A stretch of DNA of 64,000 bases from Algirhabdus cladophorae. Lineage in GTDB: Bacteria > Pseudomonadota > Alphaproteobacteria > Rhodobacterales > Rhodobacteraceae. Location: NCBI RefSeq assembly GCF_044772865.1, contig NZ_CP173029.1:248001-312000 (forward strand), given 5' to 3'. A model generated the notes under the pieces. It was not told the DNA's origin, made no database searches, and worked only from the letters and a program-made list of their open reading frames with translations. Below, piece by piece: positions 16,379 through 24,145 of the stretch. The first letter of the stretch is position 1. Every line of letters begins with the position of its first letter. A program made the position numbers and the translations under genes.

Positions 16379-17335
16379 TTAATCCTTCACATCAACCAAA
16401 TCTTTTATAACGCGGAAACCGCGATGTTTCGTGCGGTGCGTTTGATCCACTGAACCGCGCCATGCAACGCGCAACAGATCGATCGCATCGCTGTAGCTTC
16501 CGCCTCGAACCACTCGCAGGCAGGTTTCAGCGTCATCACTGGCTCTCCATTCCAACGCCGTTGTCCAGCCATGATAAGAGCGCGTGTAGCATGATGCTGT
16601 CAACTCGGATGCGTTGCCCGACATATGGCGCAATCCCCAGGCGTTTGCAGCATCCAAGCTGTCCACAGGGACGGGATGGCCGCGTTCGATAAACTCAGGC
16701 CGCGCTTGCATCAAAATGCGTTCCGTCAGGCTGGCATCAAAATTTGCTTGATCCGAGGTCGGCTCGAAACCTTGGGCAAAGCGTGTTTGGGTTCCGGCTC
16801 GAGCCGCATATTCCCATTCTGCTTCGGTTGGCAGGCGGTAAAGCCCTGTTTCAGACTTTGAATTCAGCCAAGCCAGATAACTCTGGATATCAAGGTAGGA
16901 CACGAACAAAACAGGATGATTTCCATCCACCTGTGTGGTCGCACCGCCACCGCCATTGATGTAGATCTCGGATCGGGGCAGGTATCCGCCGCATCCACCA
17001 TCCCGAATGCAGGACGACCATTGATCGTAGGTCACCTCAGTCTGAGCCATCGCAATGGGTTGGTCCATAACGACGTCAAATTGCGGGCCTTCGTCTGATT
17101 TAACAAAAGGGTGTTGCGCCGTGGCCCGTTGATGGGACCCATCGCGCCAAACCAGATTGCGGCGAAATTCATTCGCTGGTGCGCCCATGGTAAAGACACC
17201 TTTGGGCAGAGGGATCATGTCGGGACAGGTGGCACAATCCCGAAAGGAGAGTGCGTCGTCAGCCAAGGCGCTGGGAGTGCCAGAATTTAGACCCATAAAG
17301 AGTATGGCTGCAGCTGTCAGGTGATATGCGCGCAA
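16379..17335 (-). CDS. FGE/SUMF1-fold secreted protein, catalytic cysteines absent
   Basis: A 318-residue protein with a signal peptide (about residues 1-25, cut after ALA) and a formylglycine-generating-enzyme/sulfatase-modifying-factor domain: MIPLPKGVFTMGAP, VTYDQWSSCI, HPVLFVSYLDIQSYLAWL, YRLPTEAEWEYAARAG, GLRHMSGNASELTASCY and RVVRGGSYSD, ending HRGFRVI. In true FGE the Cys pair lies between the RGGSW-type motif and the GFR motif; here that stretch (AIDLLRVAWRGSV) has no cysteine, so formylglycine generation is unlikely. Such domains also serve as binding modules, including in diversity-generating proteins. It is the first gene of a two-gene operon with the Hint protein. Confidence 0.8.
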   Translation of the reverse strand: MRAYHLTAAAILFMGLNSGTPSALADDALSFRDCATCPDMIPLPKGVFTMGAPANEFRRNLVWRDGSHQRATAQHPFVKSDEGPQFDVVMDQPIAMAQTEVTYDQWSSCIRDGGCGGYLPRSEIYINGGGGATTQVDGNHPVLFVSYLDIQSYLAWLNSKSETGLYRLPTEAEWEYAARAGTQTRFAQGFEPTSDQANFDASLTERILMQARPEFIERGHPVPVDSLDAANAWGLRHMSGNASELTASCYTRSYHGWTTALEWRASDDAETCLRVVRGGSYSDAIDLLRVAWRGSVDQTHRTKHRGFRVIKDLVDVKD

Positions 17336-17400
17336 TTCCTAAGGCCCTTGTGTCAGACCGAATAGGTCAGCGTGGGCAGTCTACGCAGCTTGCTATAAAA

Positions 17401-17448
17401 GAAAAACCCCCGCCGGATCGGTTGAGGAGGTCGCGAACACTTGGTTCA
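17401..17448 (-). repeat. Degenerate second copy of the rpsU terminator region
   Basis: The interval 17336-17657 has no gene that I can support. It holds a 48-base segment that aligns without gaps to 18676-18723, the region just downstream of rpsU: the first 16 bases (GAAAAACCCCCGCCGG) and the last 13 (AACACTTGGTTCA) are identical and the middle has diverged, about 38 of 48 matching by eye. The copy has lost the stem partner GAGGGTTT, so it should no longer form the terminator hairpin. Confidence 0.75.
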
Positions 17449-17657
17449 GGCGACGTAGAAATAGCCGAAGACCTTATCGCAACCGATTGACGCAGAATAA
17501 GATAGTTTCGAGGCGCAGAGAGTGCTTGTTTTTTAGGCTTTGAACTGGCGAGCCCTCACTACTGCACGCATTTCCTTTACTCAACGTAAGGTTGCGGGGT
17601 ATTTTGATACCATCTTTGTGCATATCGCACAGACAATCTGGGTGTCAGGCGATAGAC

Positions 17658-18617
17658 GTGAACAAACACAGCAAACACATTTGGGCATTTGCGCTGCTGG
17701 CGCTGACAACGGGATCACTGCCTGCAGGTGCGGTCACACTCAACTACACATATACTGCGGCATTGACGGATGGTGGAACTGTCACCGGTGGCTTTGACTT
17801 TAATGTCAACACCCAGCAAGTTACTGGAATGACCGCAGATTTGACAGGTGGGTCGACACCAGATGCAGACACTGATCTCTTGTTCAACAATGGTTTTGCC
17901 CTCACCTATGTTGCTGATCAAGATGGCTTTGTCCCGAATGTCACACCGCTTTTGTCGGTGAATGTCTCTCAGGGGGCCGGGGACTTTTCTCAAGATGCAC
18001 CCGGGGCGCAAGTTGTGGGCTTTACCTACACATGCTCTGACCTTTTGATCTGCTCAGGAATTGCTCCCTTGAGTTCTTTCCAGACATCCTCGGTCACGTT
18101 GGAAACAAAAATCGATACAATTACCTACGATCTTACGGGCGCTTTCAGCGATGGCGCCACATTTTCTGCAAGCGTCCTTTACAGCACTGACGGCAGCCCG
18201 CTGCAATTCTCTGATCTGAAGGTTTCGGGCAGTAGTTTCTCAGACGGGCCCTTTACGGATGCAAATGGGGGTCCTTCAAATGTTTTCCTTGTTGAAGGCA
18301 ATGTGGTCCCACAAGATCCAACAGGCAGCGTCGTCTTGAGTTTTGGTAGTCTCGATTTTGGCGATCTCAGGGTCGCGTCCCCCCAGTTTGGTGGGGCGAT
18401 AGGTCGCTGCGGCGATGCCTTTTGCCAGCCGGATCAAGTCATCGCGTTTGCATCGCTTTCTGGGACAGCACGTTTGGCGGCGATTAATCTGGTGCCAATT
18501 GTCCCTTTGCCGCCCACAATTGCGTTCCTGTTTAGCGGCGTGTTGGGCTTTGCTCTGCTCCGCCGGAAACAACGAAAAATCCTTGGTTCAAACACGTCAC
18601 TCCTCGCGCAGACGTAG
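17658..18617 (+). CDS. Secreted protein with PEP-CTERM-like C-terminal anchor
   Basis: A 319-residue protein when started at the GTG at 17658, which gives a clean signal peptide (VNKHSKHIWAFALLALTTG, cut after AGA); a TTG at 17592 would add 22 unlikely residues. The mature part is beta-rich (TLNYTYTAALTDGGTVTGGFDF), of the kind found in PEP-CTERM family proteins. The C-terminus is a sorting-type signal: VPLPPT, a hydrophobic segment (IAFLFSGVLGFALL) and basic RRKQRK, then a 12-residue tail that is longer than usual. With the protein at 7296-8126 this gives two candidate exosortase substrates. It lies between two copies of the rpsU terminator region. Confidence 0.75.
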   Translation: MNKHSKHIWAFALLALTTGSLPAGAVTLNYTYTAALTDGGTVTGGFDFNVNTQQVTGMTADLTGGSTPDADTDLLFNNGFALTYVADQDGFVPNVTPLLSVNVSQGAGDFSQDAPGAQVVGFTYTCSDLLICSGIAPLSSFQTSSVTLETKIDTITYDLTGAFSDGATFSASVLYSTDGSPLQFSDLKVSGSSFSDGPFTDANGGPSNVFLVEGNVVPQDPTGSVVLSFGSLDFGDLRVASPQFGGAIGRCGDAFCQPDQVIAFASLSGTARLAAINLVPIVPLPPTIAFLFSGVLGFALLRRKQRKILGSNTSLLAQT

Positions 18618-18676
18618 CTATCGGTTATGTCAGACACTTAGGATCGGCGGACACGTATGGTTGCCTTCTGAACAAG

Positions 18677-18706
18677 AAAAACCCCCGCCGGTGAGGGCGA
18701 GGGTTT
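18677..18706 (-). terminator. Rho-independent terminator of rpsU
   Basis: Read on the minus strand: AAACCCTCGCC, a six-base loop, GGCGGGGGTTTTT; 11-bp stem with one mismatch and a T run, 30 bases after the rpsU stop. Confidence 0.85.
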
Positions 18707-18735
18707 CACTAACACTTGGTTCAAAGAGGTTGCTC

Positions 18736-18942
18736 TTAGAGCATCCCTTCGCGCTGTGCTTTCTTCCGAGCCAGCTTGCGCGCACGGCGGATGGCCTCGG
18801 CCTTCTCGCGTGCTTTTTTCTCTGACGGTTTCTCGAAATGTTGCTTAAGCTTCATTTCACGGAACACGCCTTCGCGTTGCAGCTTTTTCTTCAGGGCACG
18901 GAGCGCCTGATCAACGTTGTTGTCACGAACACTAACCTGCAT
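18736..18942 (-). CDS. rpsU: 30S ribosomal protein S21
   Basis: A 68-residue basic protein: MQVSVRDNNVDQALRALKKKLQ with the conserved REGVFREMKLKQHFEKPSEKK stretch and a Lys/Arg/Ala-rich tail. S21 is a small-subunit protein acting near the anti-Shine-Dalgarno region. GAGGTGGTGAC lies before the ATG. It is transcribed alone from the promoter at 18993-19021 and ends in its own terminator, divergent from the COQ9 gene. Confidence 0.97.
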   Translation of the reverse strand: MQVSVRDNNVDQALRALKKKLQREGVFREMKLKQHFEKPSEKKAREKAEAIRRARKLARKKAQREGML

Positions 18943-18992
18943 GTGGTGTCACCACCTCTCTAAGTTGAATTTGCATGATTGCAGGAAGTGGC

Positions 18993-19021
18993 CGTATAGC
19001 AAAGCGGTCCTATCTTGTCTA
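18993..19021 (-). promoter_or_regulatory. Candidate rpsU promoter
   Basis: On the minus strand: TAGACA, 17 bases, TATACG, about 50 bases upstream of the rpsU ATG. The -10 hexamer matches that proposed for rpmI. Confidence 0.5.
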
Positions 19022-19048
19022 GTATGTTGGATAGTGGAAGGTTTTGAA

Positions 19049-19747
19049 ATGACAGATGCCCCTTACGACGTAATCAAGCAGCAATTGCTGGACGCCGCTT
19101 TGATCCATGTGGTCTTTGATGGATGGACGCCGACGACGTTTCGTGCTGCCGTTGAGGATACCGGAATAGACGCTCAAATGGCCGAAAATGTGTGCCCCAA
19201 GGGCGCATTAGATTTAGCAATATTATACCACAAAAACGGCGATGCAGCGATGTTAGCCGCATTGAAATCAGCCGATTTGGCGGGTCTGCGGTTCCGTGAC
19301 AAGGTTGCCATGGCAGTGCGATTTCGGATCGAGGCTGTGGACGACAAAGAAGCAGTGCGGCGTGGATCGACCCTGTTTGCCTTGCCGCATCATGCAGCGG
19401 ACGGGGCCAAATTGGTGTGGGGCACTGCCGACGCCATCTGGACTGCGCTGGGCGATACATCCGAGGATGTAAACTGGTACACCAAACGCGCGATTCTGTC
19501 GGGTGTTTATAGTTCCGTCATTTTGTTCTGGTTGGGCGATGATAGCCAAGACACCCAAGCGACTTGGGATTTTCTGGACCGCCGCATTGACAACGTGATG
19601 CAGTTCGAAAAGGTAAAGGCGCAGGTGAATGCCAATCCTGTTTTGAGCAAATTGTTGCAAGGTCCGAATTGGCTGCTAAGCCAGATCAAGGCGCCGACCC
19701 AGTTCAAAAATGATGACCTTCCGGGGCAATGGAACGCCCCAAACTAA
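19049..19747 (+). CDS. COQ9 family protein
   Basis: A 232-residue COQ9-like protein, related to TetR folds, that in eukaryotes and alphaproteobacteria supports ubiquinone biosynthesis by presenting lipid intermediates to COQ7. Seen: an N-terminal helical segment (VIKQQLLDAALIHVVFDGW), FRAAVEDTGI, LFALPHHAADGAKLVWGTADAIW (with the conserved W-TAD-W pattern), DVNWYTKRAILSGVYSSVILFWLGD, and DRRIDNVMQFEKVKA. The ATG at 19049 has GGAAGG upstream. It is divergent from rpsU and 12 bases upstream of a quinone oxidoreductase gene, with which it is probably co-transcribed. Confidence 0.9.
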   Translation: MTDAPYDVIKQQLLDAALIHVVFDGWTPTTFRAAVEDTGIDAQMAENVCPKGALDLAILYHKNGDAAMLAALKSADLAGLRFRDKVAMAVRFRIEAVDDKEAVRRGSTLFALPHHAADGAKLVWGTADAIWTALGDTSEDVNWYTKRAILSGVYSSVILFWLGDDSQDTQATWDFLDRRIDNVMQFEKVKAQVNANPVLSKLLQGPNWLLSQIKAPTQFKNDDLPGQWNAPN

Positions 19748-19759
19748 GGAACCAGATCC

Positions 19760-20740
19760 ATGCGCGCAGTTGAAATTACCACCCATGGTGGCCCTGATGT
19801 TTTGGCTGTTTGTGCGCGTGAGGTTCCCAAGCCAAAGCACGGCGAAGTTCTTTTGAAAGTGGCTTATGCGGGGGTCAATCGCCCAGACGCTTTGCAGCGC
19901 GCAGGACTTTACAATCCACCGGCGCATGCCAGTGATTTGCCGGGGCTTGAGGCCTCGGGCACTGTTGCAGCTATTGGAGACGGGGTCACCGATTTGGCCG
20001 TGGGTGATGAGGTGTGTGCGCTGTTGCCCGGTGGTGGTTATGCAGAGTTTGTGACGACCCCTGCAGCCCATTGTTTGCCGGTGCCTGCGGGGATGGACCT
20101 CAAACAAGCGGCCTGTTTGCCTGAGACGTTCTTCACGGTTTGGTCGAATGTGTTTATGCGCGGCGGTCTGCAGGCGGGTGAGCGGTTTTTGGTGCATGGC
20201 GGATCAAGTGGGATTGGCACAACTGCCATTCAATTGGCGCGCCATTTTGGGGCGCGTGTGTTTGCGACGGCGGGTTCTGATGAAAAATGTGCGGCCTGCA
20301 GCGATTTGGGCGCAGAGGTGGCACTCAATTATCGCGACGCGGATTTTGTTGGTGTGATGCGCGAACATGGCGGGGCGGATATGATCCTCGATATGGTTGG
20401 CGGGTCTTATATGCAACGCAATCTCAAAGCCTTGGCGGATGACGGTCGGTTGGTACAGATCGCGTTCTTGCAAGGTCCCAAGGCCGAGTTGAATATGGTG
20501 CAAATGATGACGCGGCGGCTGACCTTGACGGGATCGACACTGCGCCCGCAATCGGTTCTGGCTAAGGCACGGATTGCAGATCAATTGCGCACACATGTCT
20601 GGCCTGCATTAGCCAGTGGCGCCGTGGCCCCGGTGATGGACAGCGAGTTTGATCTGGCCGATGCAGCCGCAGCCCATGCCCGCATGGAAGGTTCGACCCA
20701 TATTGGAAAGATTGTTCTGAAGGTCAGCGCATCGGATTAA
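19760..20740 (+). CDS. NAD(P)H-quinone oxidoreductase (MDR family, PIG3-like)
   Basis: A 326-residue medium-chain dehydrogenase/reductase without the zinc ligands of alcohol dehydrogenases. Seen: the N-terminal GroES-like domain (YAGVNRPDALQRAGLY, PGLEASGTVAAIGDGV, VGDEVCALLPGGGYAEF), the Rossmann nucleotide-binding motif (FLVHGGSSGIGTTAIQLA), VFATAGSDEKCAAC and a C-terminal HIGKIVLKV. This pattern fits quinone oxidoreductases of the PIG3/QOR group, which reduce quinones or enones with NADPH. It shares a transcript with the COQ9 gene and overlaps the RNase T2 gene convergently by 17 bases. Confidence 0.88.
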   Translation: MRAVEITTHGGPDVLAVCAREVPKPKHGEVLLKVAYAGVNRPDALQRAGLYNPPAHASDLPGLEASGTVAAIGDGVTDLAVGDEVCALLPGGGYAEFVTTPAAHCLPVPAGMDLKQAACLPETFFTVWSNVFMRGGLQAGERFLVHGGSSGIGTTAIQLARHFGARVFATAGSDEKCAACSDLGAEVALNYRDADFVGVMREHGGADMILDMVGGSYMQRNLKALADDGRLVQIAFLQGPKAELNMVQMMTRRLTLTGSTLRPQSVLAKARIADQLRTHVWPALASGAVAPVMDSEFDLADAAAAHARMEGSTHIGKIVLKVSASD

Positions 20741-21362
20741 ACTCGGCGTCTTTCATCGTACAATCGCGGATAACATCGCGCCCGCATGGAACCGGATTGA
20801 GGTCTGTACTCAGGCAGATGCGCGCCTCTTGAATGCGGCCTGCTTTGCACGTGATGGTCACTGTATCAGGCTCCCAGTCTGGGTTGGCTTTGAGGAAGGC
20901 CTCTTCCACGACTTTCGCGGGCAATTCGACCGCCCGATCCAGTTTGCGAAAGACCGCTGGCCGGTTGACCGATGCATAGGCGTCCCGCGAAAGTGCATAG
21001 TAGTCTGTGGATGACAGGCCCGAGCAGACGCCATGTTTTTTCCATTGGTGAAATGCAAGGCCGGAGGAGCCCATGATGTCGGTCATGGCATTGGTCTGAC
21101 TGCGCGATGGAAACCGTTCTGAGGTGCGGCAATAGCTGGGCCAGCCTTGGTGGTATTGGGGCCAAAGCCCATGCAGGGTCCAGCCGTAGCCTTTGCCCGC
21201 ATCGCACTGGGGCGAGTCGCGTGCATCCCCTTCTAATGCGCACCAGTTCGGTGTCCAACTGAGGGCCAGAACGTAGTAGTCAAACACCCCTGATTTTTCG
21301 CCATCGGCCCAAAGGCCAGAGCCGACGAGGCTGCACAGACCTGCCAAAAACCACTTACGCAT
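20724..21362 (-). CDS. Secreted ribonuclease T2 family protein
   Basis: A 212-residue protein with a signal peptide (about residues 1-19, cut after WAD or GLWA) and the T2 fold. CAS1 is WTLHGLWP with His64; CAS2 is HQWKKHGVC with His105, Lys109 and His110. The family Glu in CAS2 (HEWxKHG) is replaced by Gln106. Several cysteines (ALSWTPNWCAL, QCDAG, YCRTS, GVCSG) suit a disulfide-rich periplasmic enzyme. T2 enzymes cleave RNA to 3'-phosphates through a 2',3'-cyclic intermediate. The CAS2 substitution may lower activity or alter pH optimum. It overlaps the 3' end of the quinone oxidoreductase gene. Confidence 0.88.
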   Translation of the reverse strand: MRKWFLAGLCSLVGSGLWADGEKSGVFDYYVLALSWTPNWCALEGDARDSPQCDAGKGYGWTLHGLWPQYHQGWPSYCRTSERFPSRSQTNAMTDIMGSSGLAFHQWKKHGVCSGLSSTDYYALSRDAYASVNRPAVFRKLDRAVELPAKVVEEAFLKANPDWEPDTVTITCKAGRIQEARICLSTDLNPVPCGRDVIRDCTMKDAEFNPMR

Positions 21363-21489
21363 TTTGATCTTTCCCTTTTTTGTTGGCGCTATTATACATC
21401 CGCTAAGTTCCCCTACAATGTGAACCCGCCTTGAACGCCAAGGCCGCCCCCGCCGGGCGTTGGGAAAGACGTGTTAAAAGGATAAGATC

Positions 21490-22242
21490 ATGGGTAAACC
21501 GATTATGGCAAAGGCCACTGCTGTTTGGCTGGTGGACAACACAACACTGACGTTCAAACAGGTTGCAGACTTTTGCGGTTTGCACGAGTTGGAAGTGCAG
21601 GGCATCGCGGATGGGGATGTGGCCACTGGGGTTAAGGGATTTGACCCGATTGCCAACAACCAGCTGACCCAAGACGAGATTGACGCGGCTGAAAAAGACC
21701 CGATGTACAAGCTGACACTGAAGTTTAATGCAGCAGCGGTTGGTGAGGAAAAGCGTCGCGGGCCTCGGTATACGCCCCTGTCCAAGCGTCAGGATCGTCC
21801 GGCGTCGATCCTATGGCTGGTCAAGTTCCATCCAGAATTGACCGACGGTCAAGTGAGCAAACTGGTAGGCACGACGAAGCCGACTATTCAAGCCATTCGC
21901 GAGCGGACCCATTGGAATATTGCCAACATCCAACCAATCGATCCTGTAGCCCTTGGTCTGTGTAAGCAGTCGGAATTGGATATGGCTGTGCAAAAAGCCA
22001 ATGCCAAGAAGGCCAAAGACGGTGAAGTGATGTCTGACGAAGAGCGTCGCAAGCTGGTCAGCACAGAGCAGTCTTTGGGTATGGATCCAGAACCCAAAAT
22101 GCCAGCAGCGATTTCTGGGCTTGAGACGTTTACATTGTCGGAAGAGACCGCATCGGATGAGGACGCAGGTGAGGCCATTTTGGATGCAGATAGCCTGTTT
22201 AACTTGCCCGAAGGCGACAATGATGAGGACGACCAGCCCTAA
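21490..22242 (+). CDS. trcR: DUF1013 family cell-cycle regulator TrcR
   Basis: A 250-residue protein matching the alphaproteobacterial DUF1013 family, to which the RNA-polymerase-associated cell-cycle regulator TrcR belongs. Seen: AVWLVDNTTLTFKQVADFCGLHELEVQGIADG (helix-turn-helix-like), GFDPIANNQLTQDEI, RYTPLSKRQDRPASILWLVKFHPELTD, VSKLVGTTKPTIQAIRERTHWN (a second HTH), and an acidic Glu/Asp-rich tail. The ATG at 21490 has AAAAGGA upstream. It stands alone and ends in the shared terminator at 22271-22298. Confidence 0.85.
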   Translation: MGKPIMAKATAVWLVDNTTLTFKQVADFCGLHELEVQGIADGDVATGVKGFDPIANNQLTQDEIDAAEKDPMYKLTLKFNAAAVGEEKRRGPRYTPLSKRQDRPASILWLVKFHPELTDGQVSKLVGTTKPTIQAIRERTHWNIANIQPIDPVALGLCKQSELDMAVQKANAKKAKDGEVMSDEERRKLVSTEQSLGMDPEPKMPAAISGLETFTLSEETASDEDAGEAILDADSLFNLPEGDNDEDDQP

Positions 22243-22270
22243 GTCTTGGCGGTTGCTCTGATCCGAATGC

Positions 22271-22298
22271 AAAGCCCTCACCTAACGGTGGGGGCTTT
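22271..22298. terminator. Bidirectional terminator between trcR and the ion channel gene
   Basis: AAAGCCCTCACC, loop TAAC, GGTGGGGGCTTT: 12-bp stem with one G-T pair, then ATTCTTTTTT on the plus strand. It touches the stop codon of the convergent channel gene. Confidence 0.8.
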
Positions 22299-23088
22299 AT
22301 TCTTTTTTGAGGCCGCGCAGATCCTGCACTTCGCGCCTTAGGGCCCTGACTTCTTCTAGAACTAATGCTGATTCTGATTGCATTTGGTCCCTTGCCTCGC
22401 GCGCCTCGTCTTCGTGTTCGGATTGCATGGCGTCGACGATGACCCCAATAAAGAGGTTAAGCACGGTAAAGGCGGTCATAATCAAGAAGGGGATAAAGAT
22501 CAGCCACGCGGTGGGGTAGACGTCCATAACGGGGCGCACGATGCCCATGGACCAGCTTTCCAGGGTCATAATCTGGAACAGGGTGTAGGCGGATTTTGTG
22601 AGGCTGCCGAACCAGTCGGGGAAGCTGGCCCCAAACAGTTTGGTCGTCAGCACCGCAAAGACGAAATAGATGATTGTTAGCAGCAGCACGATGGATCCCA
22701 TGCCGGGAAGGGCATTGAGCAGCCCGGTTACCACGCGGCGCATAGACGGTATTGCCGAGACAAGGCGCAAGACACGCAAGATGCGCAGTGCCCGTAGGAT
22801 CGACAGTTGGCCAGTGGCTGGCAGCAGGGCGATTGCAACAACCAAGAAGTCGAATACCCGCCAAGGATCGCGCCAAAACGCTAAGGGGTTTAGGGCCAGC
22901 CGCGCGCCCACTTCGGCGACAAAGACCCAAAGGATTGCTTTGTCGATTGCTTCCAGCAACGGGCCATAGCGATCCATGATGAACGGATAAGTTTCCAAAG
23001 CTAAGACGATCGCATTGATCACGATCAGGATCAAAATCGTACGTTCAAACTGTGGAGTGCTAAGGAATGCTTGGAGTTTTTTGCGCAT
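22297..23088 (-). CDS. Bacterial voltage-gated sodium channel (NavBac type)
   Basis: A 263-residue single-domain six-helix cation channel. S1 is near residues 14-32 (ILILIVINAIVLALE), S2 near 46-64, S3 DFLVVAIALLP, the voltage-sensing S4 is ILRALRILRVLRLVSAIPSMRRV with arginines every third residue, and the pore loop carries TLESWSM, identical to the sodium filter of NavAb-type channels. S6 is FIPFLIMTAFTVLNLFIGVIVDAM, followed by an acidic and then coiled-coil tail (LVLEEVRALRREVQDLR) that tetramerises in this family. The ATG at 23088 is preferred to an in-frame GTG at 23106. Expected role: inward Na+ current in the inner membrane, physiological purpose unknown. Confidence 0.9.
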   Translation of the reverse strand: MRKKLQAFLSTPQFERTILILIVINAIVLALETYPFIMDRYGPLLEAIDKAILWVFVAEVGARLALNPLAFWRDPWRVFDFLVVAIALLPATGQLSILRALRILRVLRLVSAIPSMRRVVTGLLNALPGMGSIVLLLTIIYFVFAVLTTKLFGASFPDWFGSLTKSAYTLFQIMTLESWSMGIVRPVMDVYPTAWLIFIPFLIMTAFTVLNLFIGVIVDAMQSEHEDEAREARDQMQSESALVLEEVRALRREVQDLRGLKKE

Positions 23089-23149
23089 AGCGGGGGGCCT
23101 GATCACGTGCTGAGTTAGGGTAAAGGCGTACTAAAGGCGAAGTCTTAAA

Positions 23150-23740
23150 TTACAGCGACTTTCTGGCCGTTAAAGCCGCAGAAATTGTCCCATCGTCGAG
23201 ATAATCCAGTTCCCCACCAATTGGGACACCCTGCGCAAGGGACGTCACAGTCACCCCAGCCAGATTATCCGCGATGTAATGCGCCGTGGTTTGCCCGTCT
23301 ATCGTGGCGTTGAGGGCCAAGATAACCTCGGTGATGCCTTCCGTCGTGATCCGGTCGATAAGCTTTGGAATGCGAAGTTCATTCGGTCCAATGCTGTCGA
23401 GGGCAGAGAGGGTTCCACCCAAAACGTGGTAGCGGCCTTTGAACACGTTGCTGCGTTCCATTGCCCAGAGATCCGCCACATCTTCGACAACGCACAGCTG
23501 GCCATTGGCGCGCTTTTCGCTGTCGCACAGGTCGCAAATATCTGAGGTGCCAACATTGCCGCAGTTCAGACACTCGCGTGCAGTTGCTGCCACAGTTTGC
23601 ATGACATCCGCCAAAGGCGTCAGCAACAGCCCGCGTTTTCGGATCAAATGCAGCACAGCACGACGGGCCGAGCGGGGGCCAAGCCCGGGCAGCTTGGCCA
23701 TCATCTCGATCAGATTGTCGATGTCTTTGGTGCTGCTCAT
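23150..23740 (-). CDS. recR: Recombination mediator RecR
   Basis: A 196-residue RecR, part of the RecFOR complex that loads RecA on gapped DNA. Seen: the N-terminal HhH (MMAKLPGLGPRSARRAVLHLI), the four-cysteine zinc finger (CLNCGNVGTSDICDLC), and the Toprim domain with VVEDVADLWAMERS, GRYHVLGGTLSALDSIGPNEL and EVILALNATIDGQTTAHYI. It is the last gene of the conserved operon dnaX-ybaB-recR, five bases after ybaB. Confidence 0.96.
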   Translation of the reverse strand: MSSTKDIDNLIEMMAKLPGLGPRSARRAVLHLIRKRGLLLTPLADVMQTVAATARECLNCGNVGTSDICDLCDSEKRANGQLCVVEDVADLWAMERSNVFKGRYHVLGGTLSALDSIGPNELRIPKLIDRITTEGITEVILALNATIDGQTTAHYIADNLAGVTVTSLAQGVPIGGELDYLDDGTISAALTARKSL

Positions 23741-23745
23741 GCTTT

Positions 23746-24090
23746 CTAGAACGGGAGCTTCATATCGGCGGGCAGACCCATGCCTTCGGTCAGTTTTGAC
23801 ATCTCGGATTGGGCGCGTTCGGAGGCTTTTGATTGCGCGTCTTTGATGGCGGCGAGGATCAGGTCTTCGACCACTTCTTTGTCGTCACCGGAAAAGATCG
23901 AGGGGTCGATGTCGAGGCCCTTCAATTCGCCCTTGGCTGTGGCCGTTGCTTTGACAAGGCCCGCGCCGCTTTCGCCAACGACCATAATGTTGTGCATCTC
24001 TTCTTGCATTTCTGCCATTTTGCCCTGCATTTCCTGCGCGGCTTTCATCATTTTGGCCATGTCGCCCATGGCGCCGAGTCCTTTGAACAT
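23746..24090 (-). CDS. ybaB: Nucleoid-associated protein, YbaB/EbfC family
   Basis: A 114-residue protein: MFKGLGAMGDMAKMMKAAQEMQGKMAEMQEEM, GAGLVKATATAKGELKGLDIDPSI, and EDLILAAIKDAQSKA. The family forms a small dimer that binds DNA and is nearly always found between dnaX and recR, as here. Ribosome-site AAGGAGA lies before the ATG. It is 55 bases from the dnaX stop and five from the recR start. Confidence 0.95.
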   Translation of the reverse strand: MFKGLGAMGDMAKMMKAAQEMQGKMAEMQEEMHNIMVVGESGAGLVKATATAKGELKGLDIDPSIFSGDDKEVVEDLILAAIKDAQSKASERAQSEMSKLTEGMGLPADMKLPF

Positions 24091-24145
24091 ATTTGGTCTC
24101 CTTGGTGGGATGGTATTGTTAGATATTTGTGCAGCGTTTCAGATT

